This document shows positions 60,118 through 64,000 of a stretch of 64,000 bases of DNA, piece by piece (position 1 is the first letter of the stretch; each line of letters opens with the position of its first letter). A model generated the notes under the pieces. The model was not told the origin of the DNA, ran no database searches, and worked only from the letters and a program-made list of their open reading frames with translations. The DNA comes from an uncultured bacterium. GTDB lineage: Bacteria > Cyanobacteriota > Vampirovibrionia > Gastranaerophilales > Gastranaerophilaceae. A program made the translations under genes and the position numbers. The DNA lies in the NCBI GenBank assembly GCA_949282195.1, contig CASDOW010000004.1, forward strand, positions 1 to 64,000, in the 5' to 3' direction.

Positions 60118-61101
60118 TTATTTTACAGGCAAGGTAATAATGAAACTTGCACCCTTGGTTTTATTGTTTATTGCCTTAATTGTTCCATTATGCGCTTTAA
60201 CAATTTTATTTACAATATACAAACCCAAACCTATTCCGATATTAGAATATTTTTTAGCTGAAGTATAATATTTTTTAAAAATATCATTAATCAAATCTTC
60301 TTTTATCCCGTCCCCTTCATCAATAACAGCTATTTCAATAAAATCATCGGTTTTATTTAAATCAATATAAATATTTTTCGAATTTTTGCCATAAAAAATA
60401 GCGTTTGAAATAAGATTATTTAAAGCTCTTTTTATAAGAAATTTATCTATTTTATATGAAATATTTTCACAATTTGAATTAAAAATTATTTCTTTATTTT
60501 GAATGGTCAAAATGCTTTTATTTTGCTCAATTACTTCTTTAATTAAACCATTTAAATTTGTTAATTCGTAATTTAAATTTAAATTATAAATATCAAGTTT
60601 TTGAGTATCCAATAAGTTTACAATTAAATTCTTTAAGTCATTATTTGATATTTTAAGATTTTTTATAGCATTTTTTTGAACATCTGAAATTGCCCCCAAG
60701 TTTCCGTTTAAAAAAAGGTCATATGTGTTATCTTGAGCTATTATAGGTACTTTTAGGTCATGGGTTAGGCTTGAGATAAAATCTTGTTTTAAATTTTGGC
60801 TTTCTTTTTCCTTTTCAATATATTCATTTATCATTGTATCTCTATCTTTAATGCTTTCTATTAAAGCATTTGTATATTTAGACAGCTGAAGCGTTAAGGC
60901 ATCAACCCCATTTTCGCATTTTGTATTTAAATTACCATATCTTGTTGAAATTATGACATTGAGATAATTTTGTAAATATTTAAACAGTCTGTTATATTTA
61001 ATACTCAATTTTGCATATTTAATTACCAAAACCAACGCAGTTATAATAATTAATGCGCAAATTAAAAAATTGAGAGCTATAAAAATCAATTTTAATTCCA
61101 A
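60118..61101 (-). CDS. orphan sensor histidine kinase
   Basis: The product has 327 residues: one N-terminal membrane segment (about 5-28), a short linker (about 30-110, no extracytoplasmic sensor), then HisKA with FISSLTHDLKVPIIA (the His in T-H-D-L), LINLLD-like helices, N box LNNLISNAIFYG, G1 DEGDGI and G2 GIGLGLYIVNKIVKAHNG. There is no response regulator next to it. It is separated from the upstream TPR gene by two bases, so they are coupled. The L-T-H-D-L-K form groups it with cyanobacterial-type kinases, but this is weak evidence. Confidence 0.88.
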   Translation of the reverse strand: MELKLIFIALNFLICALIIITALVLVIKYAKLSIKYNRLFKYLQNYLNVIISTRYGNLNTKCENGVDALTLQLSKYTNALIESIKDRDTMINEYIEKEKESQNLKQDFISSLTHDLKVPIIAQDNTYDLFLNGNLGAISDVQKNAIKNLKISNNDLKNLIVNLLDTQKLDIYNLNLNYELTNLNGLIKEVIEQNKSILTIQNKEIIFNSNCENISYKIDKFLIKRALNNLISNAIFYGKNSKNIYIDLNKTDDFIEIAVIDEGDGIKEDLINDIFKKYYTSAKKYSNIGIGLGLYIVNKIVKAHNGTIKAINNKTKGASFIITLPVK

Positions 61102-61103
61102 TT

Positions 61104-61490
61104 TTATCTTCTTTCATTTTCGATAATTTTAAGTGCTTCAATACATCTTTTTCTGTTATCAAGTTCTCTCTTTTTGGAAAAAAGAACAAGAGCTTTTCCG
61201 ATATTTATCAGGGCATTATCATATTTATTCAAGCAATAATATGAAATACCAAGATTAAAATATGCCTTATCAAATACAGGATTTAATTTTATTGCAATAA
61301 GATAGCTTCTGACTGACTTTTCGTATTTTTCAAGCGCAAATTCACACACTCCTCTATAATAATAGCCATAAGGATTTGTAGGAAAATTATAAAGCAGTTT
61401 ATCAATATTTCTCATAGCGGATTGAAAACGCTGTAAAGAAATTTTATTTTTAATAATTTGATAATATACATTTACGATATTTTCGCTCAT
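61104..61490 (-). CDS. small TPR protein
   Basis: This 128-residue protein has three TPR-like units: FQSAMRNIDKLLYNFPTNPY, YEKSVRSYLIAIKLNPVFDK and YDNALINIGKALVLFSKKRE. It has no signal peptide. It lies between the PurN-PurD fusion (17-base gap) and the orphan kinase (two-base gap), so it may act as adaptor for the kinase. Confidence 0.8.
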   Translation of the reverse strand: MSENIVNVYYQIIKNKISLQRFQSAMRNIDKLLYNFPTNPYGYYYRGVCEFALEKYEKSVRSYLIAIKLNPVFDKAYFNLGISYYCLNKYDNALINIGKALVLFSKKRELDNRKRCIEALKIIENERR

Positions 61491-61507
61491 AATAAGTCGT
61501 TTAAGTT

Positions 61508-63229
61508 TTAAACATTCAACATCTTATATTCTTTTTCGGTAAAATCAATATCGTTTAGGGTTTTATATATCAAACTTCTATCTTGTGATGTAACTGATAA
61601 AACCCTGCCTCCGTTTGATAATACTTTTCCATCAGCTATTATTATATTTGAAAAATATATTTCGGTCTTATTGTTAAGAGAATGTATATTTTTAATTTCT
61701 ACACCTTTTTTCACTTCGTTTGGATAGCCTTTTGAAGTAAGAACTACTGTTGTAACAGGCTTTTTATTTTCTTTTAATTGGATTTGATTTAATCCTTTAA
61801 CAGAACACATAAAAAATATCTCAAGCCAATCATTTTGAATATAGTTTAACAAAGATTGCGCCTCAGGATCTCCAAGCCGGACGTTATATTCAAGAACATA
61901 AATATCATCTTTTGTTATAATAAGACCCGAATATATTACAAAGGGGGTTTTAATTTTTTCTTTTTTCAAAAGATTAAAAAGCTTTTCTTTATATAAATTA
62001 AGTTTTTTATTTACCTCAAAATCGATTTCAACAGGACAAATTGACGCTAATCCTCCTGTATTTTCTCCTTTTTCATTTTGTTTAAAATCTTTGCACAATG
62101 GAAAATGAAGCAAATTTTCTCCGTCCCAAAAAGAAAACAAAGATACTTCATCTCCAAATAACTTTTCTTCAATTAATGTTATTTTTGATGATTCTCTAAA
62201 TTTTCCGTTAAGATAATAATTTAGTTCTTTTTTAATTAAATCAATATCATCTCCTAAATATACCCCTTTTCCTTTTGCAAGCCCGTTTGCCTTAATAACG
62301 GGGTTTTTAAAGTATGAAAGATATTTATCAATCTTATTTTTAGATGTAATTTTTTTATATGGAGCAGTTTTTATGTCGTATTTTGCCATTATTTTTTTTG
62401 CAAAAAGCTTTGATGATTCCAATTTTGCAAATTTTTTATCAGGCCCTATTGTTTTAATATTGAATTTATTTAGTACATCAACAAGCCCGTTAGCTAAATA
62501 TTCTTCAGACCCTATAATGACAAGATTTATGTTTCTTTTTTGGGCTTGAAGCGCTATATTTTCATAATCCGTATATTCGATTTTATTTCCTAAAGAAGAA
62601 AATCCGTCATTACAATCAGCTAAATATAAAGTATTTAAGAGTTTTGAGTCTTTTATTTTTTTTGCTATTACGTGTTCTCTGGCACCTCCTCCAATAACTA
62701 AAACATTTAATCCTAAAAGCTTTTCAATAATTCTCGGGTAATAATAATGCTCTAATTTATGGATTTCTTTTTCAAGTTTTTTTAAATTCCAATTAGGGTT
62801 AATTTCAAGTTCTTTTTGAAAAATAATTTCCCCTTCATCTACAAATTCATTTGCATAATGAATTGTTATACCTGTTTTTGTGTCATTATTTACATACGCA
62901 TATTCAATAGCGTTTAGGCCTTTATATTTAGGCAATAATGACGGATGAATATTAATAAAAGTGTTCGTTTTTATTGTTTCTTTATCTAAAATTTTGAAAA
63001 ATCCCGCCATAACAACAAAATCAAATTTATTTTTCAAAAAGAAATCTTTAATTTCTTCTTTATTCAAATAAATATATTCTATCCCTAATTTTTTAGCTCT
63101 TTTTATAACATAAGCGTCTTTATTATCCGTTAAAAGCTTAAAATTAATATCATTTCTATTTTTAAAATATTTTATAATTGCTTCAAAATTTGACCCGTTT
63201 TTAGATGAGAGAATTAATATATTTTTCAT
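61508..63229 (-). CDS. PurN-PurD fusion: GAR transformylase plus GAR synthetase
   Basis: This 573-residue two-domain purine enzyme catalyses consecutive steps: PurD makes glycinamide ribonucleotide and PurN formylates it. Residues 1-170 are PurN (ILILSSKNGSNFEAII, VVMAGFFKIL, NIHPSLLPKYKG with the catalytic Asn/His, YANEFVDEGEII with the Asp). From about 172 is PurD: LVIGGGAREHVIAKKI, the ATP-grasp part FVIYSGLIITK and LEYNVRLGDPEAQ. The order PurN-PurD is unlike the eukaryotic GARS-AIRS-GART order. PurD appears complete, with shortened loops. It overlaps purM by four bases, so PurM (the enzyme two steps after PurN) is made together. Confidence 0.93.
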   Translation of the reverse strand: MKNILILSSKNGSNFEAIIKYFKNRNDINFKLLTDNKDAYVIKRAKKLGIEYIYLNKEEIKDFFLKNKFDFVVMAGFFKILDKETIKTNTFINIHPSLLPKYKGLNAIEYAYVNNDTKTGITIHYANEFVDEGEIIFQKELEINPNWNLKKLEKEIHKLEHYYYPRIIEKLLGLNVLVIGGGAREHVIAKKIKDSKLLNTLYLADCNDGFSSLGNKIEYTDYENIALQAQKRNINLVIIGSEEYLANGLVDVLNKFNIKTIGPDKKFAKLESSKLFAKKIMAKYDIKTAPYKKITSKNKIDKYLSYFKNPVIKANGLAKGKGVYLGDDIDLIKKELNYYLNGKFRESSKITLIEEKLFGDEVSLFSFWDGENLLHFPLCKDFKQNEKGENTGGLASICPVEIDFEVNKKLNLYKEKLFNLLKKEKIKTPFVIYSGLIITKDDIYVLEYNVRLGDPEAQSLLNYIQNDWLEIFFMCSVKGLNQIQLKENKKPVTTVVLTSKGYPNEVKKGVEIKNIHSLNNKTEIYFSNIIIADGKVLSNGGRVLSVTSQDRSLIYKTLNDIDFTEKEYKMLNV

Positions 63230-64000
63230 TTTAACTCTCCCAAAATAAATGCTTCCGGAACAATTTTTTGAATTAAATCAGCATTATTTTTATCTGCGAT
63301 AATACAAAACCCTACTCCCATATTAAAAACTTTATAACATTCATTTATATCAACATATTTTTTAATAGCTTCAAAAATTTCTTGTTTTTCAATAGCTCCT
63401 AAATCAAGATTTAGCTCTAAATCATCTTTTATGACCCTCTTTAGATTGTTAAAAATGCCGCCGCCTGTAATATTTGCCATAGATTTTGCTAATTTTTTTT
63501 CGTTTATTTTTAGTGCTGTATCGTAGTATATTTTTGTAGGTTTCAAGGTTGAATTAAATAACTCTTTTGAGATTTTTTTATCCTGATAAAGTTTTCTAAT
63601 TAAGCTAAAACCATTGGAATGAACGCCAGAAGAAGGCAGTGCAAGGACAATATCCCCCTTTTTTGTATTATTTTTATCTAAAAAATCCTCTTTTTTATAG
63701 TATCCAACTAAAAACCCCGCTATATCAAAATATTTTTCCTTAATTAAATCAGGCAACTCGGAAATTTCGCCGCCTAAAAGAGCGCAATTATATTTTAATA
63801 AAATAATTTTCAAGTTTTCAATTGTTTTTTGAACTATATCACCCTCTATTTTATTAACTGCGATATAATCCAAAAAAAACAAAGCCTTTGCGCCTAAAGT
63901 TGCTAAATCATTCAAATTCATTGCACATAAATCAGATGCAATTGTATAAGGGTCATTTTTTTCTATTAAAGGAATAATTTTAGAGCCTATGCCGTCTGTG
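63226..64000 (-). CDS. purM: phosphoribosylformylglycinamidine cyclo-ligase, partial
   Basis: This AIR synthetase closes the imidazole ring in purine synthesis. The gene runs off the right edge; 258 codons are in the window and the N-terminal quarter (about 80 residues) is missing. The frame reads from the edge TDGIGSKIIPLIEKNDPYT, then ALFFLDYIAV, GGEISELPDL, LALPSSGVHSNGFSLIRKLY and ITGGGIFNNLKRV, the PurM motifs in order. An internal ATG at 63921 is not the true start. Its stop overlaps the PurN-PurD start (ATGA), giving a three-activity purine locus. Confidence 0.93.
   Translation of the reverse strand, partial: TDGIGSKIIPLIEKNDPYTIASDLCAMNLNDLATLGAKALFFLDYIAVNKIEGDIVQKTIENLKIILLKYNCALLGGEISELPDLIKEKYFDIAGFLVGYYKKEDFLDKNNTKKGDIVLALPSSGVHSNGFSLIRKLYQDKKISKELFNSTLKPTKIYYDTALKINEKKLAKSMANITGGGIFNNLKRVIKDDLELNLDLGAIEKQEIFEAIKKYVDINECYKVFNMGVGFCIIADKNNADLIQKIVPEAFILGELK

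Noticed and set aside
1-64000. tRNA, rRNA or riboswitch genes
   Set aside because: All gaps between genes were read; apart from the repeat array they are short and AT-rich, and none shows a T-arm, anticodon stem or known riboswitch core.

Overview
The window is an AT-rich (by eye about 30% G+C), densely coded bacterial chromosome segment. Several features point to a gut Gastranaerophilales-type member of the non-photosynthetic Cyanobacteriota (Vampirovibrionia/Melainabacteria). They are a Ycf45-like ATPase with an R3H end, a Ski2-like DSHCT helicase of the cyanobacterial kind, PPi-dependent phosphofructokinase, an outer-membrane efflux system, and several lineage-type proteins with a short N-terminal motif around F-K-G. 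This placement is inference from gene content; there is no rRNA gene in the window. I saw no tRNA, rRNA, CRISPR array, prophage or insertion sequence.

Region by region. 1-574 is a GC-richer array of a ~150-bp modular repeat whose conserved blocks alternate with hairpins that change sequence but keep their pairing. 575-2710 is decaying accessory DNA: a possible XRE-type remnant, a frameshifted family-2 glycosyltransferase, a WG-repeat fragment and a GIY-YIG-like gene with an in-frame stop upstream. 2832-9593 holds cysE, an EmrAB/MarR/TolC-type efflux locus with a perfect operator palindrome, and a nucleoside transporter. 9606-15060 (minus) is a WecA/TagO-like transferase, glyA and three paralogous HExxH proteins. 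15188-24445 (plus) is typA, an FKG-motif protein, pfp, a diguanylate cyclase with an inserted region, ychF, the Ycf45-like ATPase with a YgjP protease, and a small secreted protein.

24461-36834 is mostly housekeeping: galE, pheT, rqcH, nadD-yqeK, a Ski2-like helicase, dut, coaX, gatD and proS. 36944-41224 is a run of three divergent Complex I antiporter-subunit-like membrane proteins without other nuo genes nearby. 41219-46987 holds a secreted protein, ispG, a GT39-like transferase, a phosphoesterase, a TPR protein and a 51-residue ORF. 46989-58374 has a membrane protein, gatA, yraN, a tightly overlapping NfeD/response regulator/histidine kinase/tadA/TIGR02757 operon, a phosphoesterase, dgt, bioA and xerC/D. 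58374-64000 (minus) is an acyl-CoA synthetase, an orphan histidine kinase, a TPR protein, a purN-purD fusion and a partial purM.

Genes are tightly packed. Convergent neighbours often share terminators placed in, or overlapping, the ends of coding regions, and several genes lack a Shine-Dalgarno but have a -10-like box right before the start, suggesting leaderless messages. The most unusual items are the modular hairpin repeat, the degenerate NuoL/M/N-like trio, the HExxH paralog cluster with its N-terminal motif, the PurN-PurD fusion beside purM, and the GGDEF protein with a large insertion.
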